A stretch of DNA of 64,000 nt from Ursus arctos (lineage: Eukaryota; Chordata; Mammalia; Carnivora; Ursidae): contig NW_026622963.1 in NCBI RefSeq assembly GCF_023065955.2, forward strand, positions 8,687,001 through 8,751,000. Reading direction: 5' to 3'. Position numbers and translations under genes: made by a program. Positions 27,701 to 39,700 of the stretch are shown here, piece by piece (position 1 is the stretch's first letter; every line of letters starts with the position of its first letter). The notes beneath the pieces were generated by a model. The model saw only the letters and a program-made list of their open reading frames with translations. It did no database searches and was not told where the DNA came from.

Positions 27701-30700
27701 CTCATCTCTGTCTTTTTCTGCTCACTCTCTTCCCTCTGACTTTGCACCTCTCCCCTTGCTTAAGCATCACTGGCCACCTTTCTTTTCCTTGAACATGCCA
27801 AGCTCCTTCCTGCCTTAGCACCCTTCTGCTAGCTGTTCCCTCTCTCTTGAATATTCTTCCTCCAGATCTTTGTATTGTGGGATCTTTCTTGTCATTCAAA
27901 TCTCAGCTCAAATGCCATTTCCTCAGAGAAGCTTTTTCCAACCACTCCATCTAAAATAGCCACCCAGTCACTCTGTATCATAGCCCCTCATTTTATTTTT
28001 TTTTCATAGCACTTATTACTAATAATTTCTTGTTTATTTTCTGCCCCTACCCCAGCAGTCCCATCTTTGTTGCACTCTGTTGCATCCTTAGTATCTAGCA
28101 CAATGCCTGGCACATAGTAACTACTCAGTAAATAGTTGTCAAATTAATGCATACGGACAGACCTACTTTTTCCTGAAACTGAAGAAGAGACTTAACTTTG
28201 CAAAGACTATATTTATAAAAGCAGACTGTATTTTTCAAGTAGTTTTTGTGATCTCAGACATCTGTATACAGGGAAAAACTAGCTTTCTGTGAATGTACAT
28301 TTTTTATTTTTTTTATTTTTTTAATAATAATTTTTATTATATTATGTTAGTCACCATACAGTACATCCGTAGTTTTTGATGTAAAGTTCCGTGATTCATT
28401 ACTTGTGAATGTACATTTTTTAAATGCTTTTGTGAAATCAGAAAACTAAATGATTTACAAATGGTGCTTTGTAAGACAAATTTATGCATCATATAACATA
28501 AGACACCTGGGGGCAGACCCTTTATCTGTCCAAGTAATGTTTAGTATAATTCGAGAAGCTTTTACTGAACACCAGCTTTGTGCAAGGCCTGTGTTGAGGA
28601 CCGTGCGTGGTGCCTAATCTTGGCCCTGCAGATTACATGAGACACTTGTGTCCAAGGCAGCGAGTGCATTACAGGGGCTCTCACCTGAAGTTTCCGTGCG
28701 CTGAGTGTGTGCAGTTTTAGAATTCTCGAACACTAACAAACGCCCCCGTTTTCCTCCGCAGGTAGTAACAGCCCGCACGGAAGCCCCACCTCCCCCCTGG
28801 ACAGCAGCGTGCTGCTGGTCATCATTGTCTCGGTTGGCGTTGTCACCATCGTGGTGGTTGTGGTCATTGCTGTCTTTTGCACCAGGCGCACCACCTCTCA
28901 CCAGAAAAAGTAAGGAGCCCCAAATGTGGCCCATGATTTTTGCTGCTGTTTTGCTCCTCTGTGACTTCTGTATTTGGAGTTGTACGGAGATAAAACGTAC
29001 AGTATAGTTTACCCTTGAACAATGTGGGATTAGGGGTGCTGACCACCCCCATGCAGTCAAAAATCTGCATATAAATTTTGACTGCCCCCAAATTTAACTA
29101 GCAATAGCCTACTATTGACAGAAAGCCTTACTGATAACATAAACTGTTGATTAACACCTATTTTGTGTGTTATGTATTATACACTGTATTCTTACAAGAA
29201 AGCTAGAAAAAAGAAAATGATTAAGAAAATCATAAGGAAGAGAAAATACATTTACAGTGCTGCACTGTATTTATCAAAAAAAGTCCCCACATGGATACCA
29301 AGCACGTACCCTCACCCTGGCCCCTTCTGACCCTAATCCTAGATCTGAAAAGTGGGTTCCTGAAGACATGATAAGAAAAGCTGAGAAGCAACCTAGTTAT
29401 TCTGGAGAAGACCCCAAATATTTAAGAACTGGTGATATTTCTGAAAGTGGGTATAAAGGTAAAGATAAAAACAGAAGGAACGATTGAATATCTAATTTAA
29501 AGCGTATTTAGAGCCCCATACCCCTTCCTTGCTTCAGCCCAGTAGATGGCCGCCATGCTCTTCCTGCCCAAGCAGAAGTCTGGGGTTTTATTCTCTGGAG
29601 AGATCTCTGAACTGTAGGATATCAGGCACATACACTAGCCCAAACCCTGACCCTAACCCTAACCCTCCGGAGATGTCTCTGAATTGCAGGATATTGGGCA
29701 CATACCCTCGTGCTGGCCCTAACCCTAACCCTGGATATGAAGGGAAGAATGGAAGATGCGGTATATATATACAGTGAAATATTATTCAGCCGTAAAGTAG
29801 AGGGAAATCTTGCCATTTGCAGCTACATGGATGGAGCTAGAGAGTATTTATGCTAAGAGAAGTCAGTCAGAGAAATACAAATACCATATGGTTTTTCACT
29901 TGTGTAGAATTTAAGAAGCAAAACAAATGAGCAAAGCGGAAAAAAAAAAGAGGCAAACCAAGAAAGAGACTCTTAACTCTAGAGAACACACTGGCAGCTA
30001 CCCGAGGGGAGGGGAGTGGGGGGGATGGGTGACACAGGTGATGGGGATTAAGGAGGCGCTTGTCGTGACGAGCACCAGGTGAAATATGGAAGTGTTGAAT
30101 CACCGTATTGTACACCCGAAACTAATATTACATTGTATGTTAACTATGTGGAATTTAAATAAAAACGTCTTTAAAGGTCTGCATGTAAGTGGACCCCCAC
30201 TGTTCAGTCCCTTGTTGTTCAAGGGTTAACTGTACATGAAAAGTGATGTTTTAAATATTTTTAAGGGAAATGCAGAATGGTTCTTAAAATGTGGATCGAT
30301 CAGTGTTCTGGCGGGAAAGAGGTGACACACTCAAGAGGGGTGGAAGGAAGTTTAAAGAAGGGACCATTTTCAGAGTCAGAGGTGGGATTAGGAGACGAGG
30401 CAGAGATGTGCAAGGACCAGCGGCCGTGATAGGCCACTGTCTCCCTTAGGCCTGAAAGGGCAAGAGGTCTTTCTGAAGAAGAGAGAGCTGTGTTCAGAGG
30501 TCTGAAGCAGTAGGAGCTTCCTGACAGGAGCTGGGTGTGGTGGGAGGAAGCTGGCCTCTCCCAGCCTCTAGCCTCGCAGGGAGGGGCAGGACGAAAACAC
30601 CTCCTGCTCTCCAGTCTCTTGCCAGTGTCTTCCCTTGGCCAAACCCATCGGAAGCCAGGAGCAGGGTTGCCAGGTAGAGCAGGTAGAGGCCATTTAACTC

Positions 30701-33700
30701 AAGCTCTCGAGTCACAGAGGCAAGTAGAGGATGGATCTGGAGAGGAAAGAGGACTGTGTCCAGCCTTGCCGGTCGCTGCTTGGAAGTACTGTGTGTATGT
30801 GCTCATGGTGACCCAGACGCACAGGAGCTATGGGCGTTGCGACAGGCCTTTTCACGGCACAGATGCCACCCGAAATGGAAGGAGACCACAGACCTCTCAT
30901 TCTACATCTAAGTTTCAGAATATTTTTTCAAGGGGTGCCTGGATGGGTCAGTTGGTTAAGCATCTGATTCTTAAGTTTTGACTCAGGTCATGATCTCAGG
31001 GTTGTTGAGATTAAGCCCCACGTCAGGCTCCATGCTCAGTGCAGAGTCTGCTTGAGTTTCTGTCCCTCTTCCTCTGTTCCCCCACCCCCACTCTGTGTGC
31101 TCTCTCTCTCTCTCTCTCTCTAAAATAAATTTTAAAATCCTTAAAAATATATATATATTTTTCAAGAAGTGCTACCAAGTGTGGAAGTTGAGGTTAGGAC
31201 TGGCAACAGGGTGGAGGTCCCCTCGGTGGAGGAGATACTGACTTAGTGAATAAGAAAGACTCATTTATAATTAGCATATCAAGTTAGCAGAGGGGTTGAA
31301 TGACTGCTAACCCTGAGCTCCTCTGGCATGTTGAGAGTTGTGGTCATTGCCTGGAGCAGATAGCGAGGTGATTCAGTTGTAAGATTGCTTGATAACAGCC
31401 TAGGCTCCTAAACAGGAGAATCCCTGACCCCAGACCACTTTCAACTCATATCTAGTATCTGCCCAGTGAGACAGATACCAAAAATAAAAAGATTCCTGAG
31501 TTACCCTTAATAGCAAAAAACACATATGGGCAATAAAATGACTTTAATTGCCGTATCCTAAAAGATCATAAGATGGAGATATTGCTCCATAAAAGAGAAA
31601 GACAAGTTCCTGTCAGTGTTTGTGATTACTCCTCAGACTCGGTCTGCCCAAGGCTAGATGCATGTGTTTAGTAACTCAGTTTGTTTTCAGTATAGAGGTC
31701 AAGTACAGACTACCCTGTCACTGCCATTAGTGATGGCTTTATGTCATTTTGTGTACGTTATGTGATGTTTTTCATCTTTCTCTCGCCCAAACAAAATAGC
31801 TTCCTATAGCTCGAGCTGCACCTCTTTTCCAAGGGAACGGGGACCCCTTTTATAACCTTCCTGATCACTGCCTCTTACACCTCTCCCTGTCTCCTTTTGA
31901 TTATGGAAAACTGTCTCTCTTAAAAGCATCAGCAATGACATTATTTCTACTGTAGAAGTTTTCTGCAAGCTTCTTTGTTCAGCAATTCAAATATGTCTAC
32001 TCTTATGAATTTGGCCTTATATCTAGTTTCAGAAATCTTGATCTCTTTATTTAAAAGAATCTAAAAAAACGAAGTAACAATTCTTTGTGCTTTGGGGGAT
32101 TTAAAATTCAAAGCAAATAAAAAATAAAGTACTTATTCTTCAGATGCAGAGGTAGAAAACTGAGTCGGTAGTAGGCTCTGTACTTTGTGTTTGAATCTGC
32201 AAATCCTACAGATTTGGGTCCTTTTGCTTAAAAGAATTGTGTCGAGTCGTCAGGGCTTTCCCTCCCCCTCTCCCAATGACCGTCTTTCCAGGCGTTCCAT
32301 GAGCCACTGAAAAATATCTGTGAGTTTTCTTATTTTCTTCCTCTCTGATACCTGAAGTACCTCCCATTTCAGTTGTAGCTGCTTACAGACTTCAGCAGAC
32401 TCGGAGCTGACCGAGCATTTAGGGCCTAGCCCCTCATTGCTTCTCAATGTCTTCCTCATTAGCTACCTCAGCCTCCGCAGATGAGAACTACGCCCAGGTA
32501 CCACCGTGTGACCAAAACCTCCTTCAGTGTGCTTCCTCCCACCGGAAGCCGGCTCTCCATTTACCCTCTGAGTCTCAGTGGCTCTCATCTTTATGAGACC
32601 TTGTACTTGCTGTTGCCCCTCCAGCATGGCTAACCTTTCACTCTCTTGGCTTCGTCCCTTCAGCAGGTAGGTGTGCTCACACCTCTTTCATCTTAAGAAA
32701 TCATTATAATTATAACACTAATTCTACTGCATGGTTCTCACCAGTAGCTGTTTACAAACCCCTTCTTTCCCTTCACCACAGAATTTCTTGATTACTGTAT
32801 ACACTCATCCATTCTTTCATTGCTTCAGTTCTTATCAATCTGGATTCTGCTCCTACCACTTTACCAATATTGCTTTTGCTGAAGATCAATGACCTCCATA
32901 TTGTTAAAGCCAGCAGACATTTTTTAGTCCTTGTCTTAATCTCTCAACAATATTTAACTCAACTACTCTTTGCTTCTTGAAACAATCTCTTCTCCTGTAT
33001 GTCATGATTGTGTGTTCTTTTTCACAGCTCCTTCTATCTACCCAGCCATCAAACCTTCCTCGGGACCTGGTCCTAGACTTATTTCTCTTTCTGTACTCTC
33101 CCCTAGTGATATCCACTCCCATGGCTCCATTTACTGTCTGTATTCCAGTTAGCTCTGTGTTCCTGTCTCTGGCCAAGGCCTCTCTTCTGAGTCTCAGACT
33201 TGCACGCCCAGTTGCCTCTTCTACATTTCCTCTTGAATGTCTCGGAGGCACTCAACTTATTCAAGACAGAATTTATAATCTTTTGGGGCGCCTGGGTGGC
33301 ACAGTGGTTAAGCATCTGCCTTCAGCTCGGGGCGTGATCCCGGCATTATGGGATCGAGCCCCACATCAGGCTCCTCCGCTATGAGCCTGCTTCTTCCTCT
33401 CCCACCCGCCCTGCTTGTGTTCCCTCTCTCACTGGCTGTCTCTATCTCTGTCAAATAAATAAATAAAATCTTTAAAAAAAAAAAAAAAGAATTTATAATC
33501 TTTTCTGTCAAGCCTGCTTCTACTCCATTAATTCCAATGTTAATAAATGGTTTAGCCTCAAACCTTGTCATCATCTGCTCCTCTTGCTTCTTTACTCCCA
33601 TCCCACCCCACATCATTTATTCACCAAGTCTTGTCATTTCTGCCTCTTAAATAGCTCTCAAATCTGCTTTTTTTTCTCCATTCCACTGTCCTGGACCACC

Positions 33701-36700
33701 ATCAGTCATGGCTAAGACTGGTGCAGTAGCATCCTAGCTGGTCTCCTGTTCTGCCCCCCACCCCATAAATCCATTCTTCAAACCACAGTTGGTGTAAATG
33801 TTTAACTCAGAATCGATCTCCTTACTCTCCTGCTTAAAACCATATAGTGGTTTCTCATTACTCAGAGAGGGAAGGTCAACTCTTGGCATGTCTCTAAAAG
33901 CCCTTTATGATCTGGGCTACCTTTCCAGCATCATTTCATATCATTCTCCCCATGGATCACTGTGCTTCCACCACTCCAGACTTCGTACTGTCCCTCTGAT
34001 GTACCAGACTGTTGTGCGCTGCTTCAGGGCTTTGATATAAGCTGACTTCATCACCTGGAAAGCATCTTCTGCCTTCAGTATCCCCTCTTCCTCCAGGTTT
34101 GTCCTATCCACTTTATGCCAGCTATTAAGAACTATAGCACTGGCATTTCATTAAGCTCAAAATATTTTAAAATAATGAGATCAACATCTGTCTTCCTCAC
34201 TTGACCAGAAATGCTGAGGGCACAGCATCCAGTACAGGAATTGACTGACATACAGTGGGTACCTAATAAATGCTTATTGAGTGGGTGAGTGTGAGCGAGT
34301 GAATGGAGAAATTAAGGACAGAGAAGTAGACACTGTCATCCGCATTCTTGACTTTACCCATTTGGTAGTCCTAGGTTTGGGTTACCTGAAATGTTGTTCC
34401 CTTCCTCTTTGACAAGCCACAGACTCTACCTCTATTCCATTGTTATATTTCTAATAAATGTTCTTTCTCTATTGATTGGAACTTGAGGAGAAACCCCCTG
34501 CTTTAGAGATAACTTAATTTTAAAATGCTGTCTAGTCTGGGGATACCCACAAAAAAAATATAGTCACAAGGCAGTAGTCAAATATGCCCTTGTCTGTATC
34601 TTTAAATATGTGTGGACCAAGCAGAGATCCATTTACTGTTCCCAGAAATAAATATCTTTACCCTGTTTTCTGTTGTTTTCTTTGTGTGTTTGTAGTGTCT
34701 GCCTTTGCTTGGGGCACCTCTCAGAAGGGCAGTTTTAATCATTCAAGCCTTTTCACAAGTTCAAAAGAATTAGTTTTTTTTAAAAAACCCTCTTAAATTT
34801 GTGCCTAGGAAGCGAGCTGCTTGCAAATCAGTGAACGGCTCCCACAAGTACAAAGGGAACTCCAAAGATGTCAAACCCCCAGACCTCTGGATCCATCATG
34901 AGAGACTGGAGCTGAAACCCATCGATAAATCGCCAGACCCCAACCCCATCATGACTGATACTCCAATTCCTCGTAACTCTCAAGATATCACACCAGTTGA
35001 CAACTCCATGGACAGCAACATCCATCAAAGGCGGAATTCATATAGAGGTGCAGGTCGTCCTCAAATGTGGGGACACTATTTCCATTTAAATCGTTTTCCA
35101 TTTCCTACAGTGGCCTGAATGTGGTGATTCCTATGTGAGGTTAGGTTTAAAGAAATGTGTATTGTGGGATTTGGTCAACATCTGATAAAGAATAGATAGC
35201 TTGGGGAAAAATAGCTTGTTACTGGGGACAGGTTCTGTACCCAGATGAGACACCCTTCTAGGTCTGTTAGGTCTCTTCTCATGTGTCACCAGCTTGGTCC
35301 TGAAGCATTTGAGACAACCTGGCCTATGTCTGTGCATTTCATCCTATCTCTTCATTGGAGTCCACCTCTCATTGTGGTGTCCAGAACGTTCTGGGTCTGG
35401 ACGCTCTTACTTGCGAGCACCACACTGCTGACGCGTGGAAGGCAGCCTTTGTCAACTGCAGTGACTCTCAACAGAGACTCCTGTAACGTGCTACTAATCA
35501 CTTTCCTCTGTTTTCACTTCCTGCAGAAACGCCCTGTCCCCATTATGTTGTTTGCGAGTCCTGACCCCCCCCCCCCCACTGGAAATGTTTTACTGCCGAC
35601 GCTGCTTAGGGGCCGAGGGCACACGCTTATAACTAACCTCCGTATTTGATGTCTAGGGCATGAATCAGAGGACAGCATGTCTACACTGGCTGGAAGGCGG
35701 GGAATGAGACCAAAAATGATGATGCCCTTTGACTCCCAGCCACCCCAGCGTAAGTTAAAAGCCTCTCGTTTCCCTGTGCTGCCAGTCTACCCAGTCGTCC
35801 TGGGGAACCGCTACGAACGATCTCTTTGACTTCACATGATCCTGACACAAGAGATGACCCACCGAAGCTCTGGCACCTTGAGCAGGAAATACCAACACTT
35901 TCATATTTTGCAGTTAACATGATTCTCGAGATTATTTTTCTTTAGATAAATAAACTAAAAAGCCACTACCCCAGTCTCCCAGGAACAGAGAAGTAACCAA
36001 TCCCCCGACAGTATACACGGCATCTCTACAGGAGGGATGGAGAAGCATCCTTCCAGGCTGGAGCTGAGGACAGCCAGATGTCACAGTGGTCCTTAACTTC
36101 TGATACACATTCAGTGTTGATGGGCACCTGTCATTTCTTTTAATTAATGGACTTTATATTTTAGAGGATTTTTAAGTTTATAGAAAACAAAATTTTTCAA
36201 CCTTATTTGACCATGCCTCAATTTGATAAGCATAAAAGTTACCCGGCCTCCTTTAGTAATATTTGAAATCCAAAGTTAAATAACATGATTGAAAACCAAA
36301 AAATGGAGCAAACCAATTATTTTGTTCAAACTTCTGTGTCTTGTCCCTTGTCACTGTTTTCAAGGTAGGGAAGCCGTTCAGACTGGCTAGCACAGTGGGA
36401 CTTTTGGGTGAGGGTCCCCTGTGCCATCCCGCAGTAAAGAAGTCACCTGCCTACTGATCACAAGTGTTTTCAGTTCTGTACCAGAGGTATTAGCTGTAAG
36501 CTGAACAGATGCCCAGTGAGGCTTAACACTGTCAGATACCCAGATTCAAATCCTGAAAGCATCCTCTAGCTCACTTTTCAGTTTAGCCCAAGTGAGTTTT
36601 TGAGTTTTTTATTCATTTCTTAGGATGTCCCATTTCAGAACTCTCAGCCGCCTCTCTGTCAACGAGTGGCAGAGATTTAAATAGTCACAGATACCCTACG

Positions 36701-39700
36701 CACAAAGAAGTGGACCATGGCTCCCCATACGTAGAAACTCATGAAATGTGCAGGTGTGGAAATGCACACACACTGTCACGCTCACCGTACACAGACATGT
36801 AGGCACTAGATTCTGAAAGTCAGCTTTGAAAGAGAAAGGGCTGATTCATTAGCCGGTCATTTCTGCACAAAGTAGGGACTATGGTGAAAAGAGAAGGGCC
36901 TGAACTTGGAAGCATGCAGGGAAGAACATGGTTTTCCTCTTAGAAGAGGTACCCTGGCTGGAGTCCCAGGTCTAAAAAGTGTCTGAAAAGAGTAAATCCC
37001 TTCTCCTTGTGTTTGATGCGTAGCAAGATATGATAGCTTCTTGTGTACAAGATTTTAGTTTTTACCTGAACTGGCTTATTTTTAAATGTTAGGGAGAAAA
37101 GATATGTTGTACTACTTGGTATCAGTTTGTTTTCTATTTCTTTTTTGGGGGGTGGGCAAGGAGTACACATAAATATGCAGTACTATTTAATTTGTGCCTC
37201 AGTAGTTGGGTGAGTAGTGGAATCTCTAATTCAAGAATCTGAAACCAGGTATTCTGATATACTTGTGGCCTTCAGGTTTTCGGATCTCCTTTTCCCCAGG
37301 TGGCTCCAGTCCTTTTTCTCAAGCTGGGGTTCCCTGGAGTCTGTCGCACTGTCCCCCTACCTGGCCTTCAGCAGCTGAGCACTGCTGGGAGAACTTGCCG
37401 GCGTTGGTCTGAGGTTCAGTCAGCCTTGCACAAGGCCTTGCTCAGAAGCGCCAGGACCCAGGGCAGCTGACAGCTCGCGATTGCCAACCGTATTCTAGGG
37501 AGGGGCTTTCCCATTGTCTTATTTTTAGTTTACCCAATTTGGAAAGACTGGAAATGCCTTTAAAAAGAGAAAGTCAGTTTTGTTTTTCTGTGCTAGAGTC
37601 TTGCATACCTGGAATGCTTTTCAGGTTGTACTTACTAGGCAAAAGTCAGGAGGCTGCTTCTGCTCCCCCTGGCCTTAATTCTAGAAAATACTGATACTGA
37701 AACTCCCTGCTTCGGAAAACCACCTCTGTTCCCCTGAAGGAGATGCTGACTCGCAGACGGTCCTGAACCTCCTCTGCCAGCTCTTCCAGCTTGTGTTTTA
37801 TTCCAAACGACCACCTGAGCCTTCTGGTCTCTGAGTGCAGGGAAAGCCCCTGTTTTGTTCCCCGGCCTTAAGGAGGGAAGGGGCCGCGATGCTCCAGGGC
37901 CCTTGGTTGGTTGTGCCATCTGCTTGTCTGGCAATTGGCCAAGGCAGGAAATAGCTGGAGAATGAAAGCATCTAGGATTTTTCTTCACCAGAGTCATGCT
38001 AAGTGGCCCCACAAAGATCTAGGGAGATCCTGGGTGACAGGGACATTTAATAGACTCCAAAGGCTAATTAAGTTTTATCACCGTTTGTGATGCCCTTGCT
38101 TAGAGGGGAAAAAAGATCCCCTGTGTTCCTAGTCAGCCCAGCCTCTTTGCCTCTTTTGAGGGGATTAGAGCTGTGCATGTTGGTCTTAAACATTCTGTTT
38201 CTCGAACTACTGTCAGGAGTGCCGAAGAGAAGCTTATTCCCCAGCTGGGCTTCCGACTTTGTTTGCATCTCAGGATCGATAATGAAGCCTCATTAAAGAA
38301 GTGTTTTGTCTTCATAGAAAGTCGTATATGGAATATCTGTGTGGAAATTTGGATTCGTTAACAAAATGCAGCAAATTTAATTCCTTAGCCATTGTGGGAA
38401 GGAAGGAGGCAATTAGGAAAGATCCATTTCTATTTTAAAATGTGAATGGATGTGGCTGAGCTCCCAGACTAGAAGCAGTAAGAGATGGTGCTGTCGGCCT
38501 GTGTCCCGTGCCTTTCAGACTAGACTGGAGTTCAGTTCTGCTTGTGTTCCTTTTCAGATATGAAAACCTGATTAAACAGCTCCTCACCCATTCAGTCTAA
38601 ATACCTATTGCATGCCTCATTCAACGATAAGAAAAAACAATGTATTAGGAGTAGACTTGAAGGAAAAGAAACTTCTTTTTTTTTTTGCAGGAGAAAAAAA
38701 TGATAGAAACCTAAACCATAATTCGTTTGCTTATGGATTTATATTTTGTGACATATGCAAAGAGATATTTTTAATAACTCATGTAATCCATGTTTATTTT
38801 AGAAGAATTGGGAAATACAGATGAACCAAAGGAAGTTTTCAAACTCCTGACCATGCTTCCCCACAAGATAATCCCATTAACATTTTAGTGCGTGTTGCTC
38901 AGAGATTTTTTTCTGTGTGTGTGTGTATACATAGAGATAGATAGATCCACGCATAGGAGCGTGTTGATTTAAAGAAAAAAAACACAAATGTAAAATCCAT
39001 GGCTAATTGTTCACATCCAGCCAGCTGCCACCCGGAAGCCAAGGGAATGGTTGTACTGCGTGGGAGGGGCAGGGGTGGCTTTGCTTGTGAACTGTGACTT
39101 GTGTGTGTCTGTGCAAGCATGTTAAGCACTTCTCTGTCTTGTGTTCATCCACAGCTGTGATTAGTGCCCATCCCATCCATCCCCTCGATAACCCTCACCA
39201 TCATTTCCACTCCAGCAGCCTCGCTTCTCCAGCTCGCAGTCATCTCTACCACCCGGGCAGCCCGTGGCCCGTTGGCACATCCCTGTCCCTTTCAGACAGG
39301 GCCAATTCCACAGGTGAGAGATGAGGCTTGAGCCCCAGATGGAAAGCATTCCAAGAGTTGGCAAGCTGAAATGGGAAGGACTTGCCCTGCTTAGAAGGAT
39401 GTGGAATTTTTCTGTGTTGTCTTATGTATCGTAACACTTCTATTATTGACTCAAATTGATTTCTGTAAAATTCACCCCCCATTTTTTTTCTCCCTAAGTC
39501 GGTAAGTGCTCAGTGCAAGGTGTCCTTTTAGTAAAAACACAGTAACTCTAATCACATAACCATGTCTTGTTTCATCAAGTTGCATCTTGACTCAGTCATA
39601 TTTTCAGTTTGTTTATTTTTTAGTCTTCTAATATGAAAGGAAGACTCATTCAGGATGGTTTTCAGACACGAGATATGGTCTTCGCCTCGCAGTCACTCTG

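Larger units (their letters stand above)
29003..30234 (+). mobile_element. Tigger-like DNA transposon split by nested insertion
   Basis: Left end TAGTTTACCCTTGAACAATG and right end TTGTTCAAGGGTTAACTGTA are inverted repeats. Internal blocks GCAATAGCCTACTATTGACA, ACATAAACTGTTGATTAACA and CATAAGGAAGAGAAAATACA belong to the left arm (to about 29290). The right arm is 30166-30234. Family placement (Zombi/Tigger4 type) is from memory. Confidence 0.7.

Noticed and set aside
28614..29060. 148-residue minus-strand frame
   Set aside because: It is the antisense shadow of the NEO1 transmembrane exon plus part of a transposon.
29643..29732. Ancestral telomere-telomere fusion site
   Set aside because: Both CCCTAA arrays point the same way and sit inside a tandem unit; a fusion would show opposed TTAGGG and CCCTAA arrays.
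29257..29777. Open frames with [13 protein letters not shown] peptide as a novel gene
   Set aside because: The peptide repeats are translated CCCTAA arrays within a nested transposon insertion, the frames differ, and no splice or promoter context supports coding.
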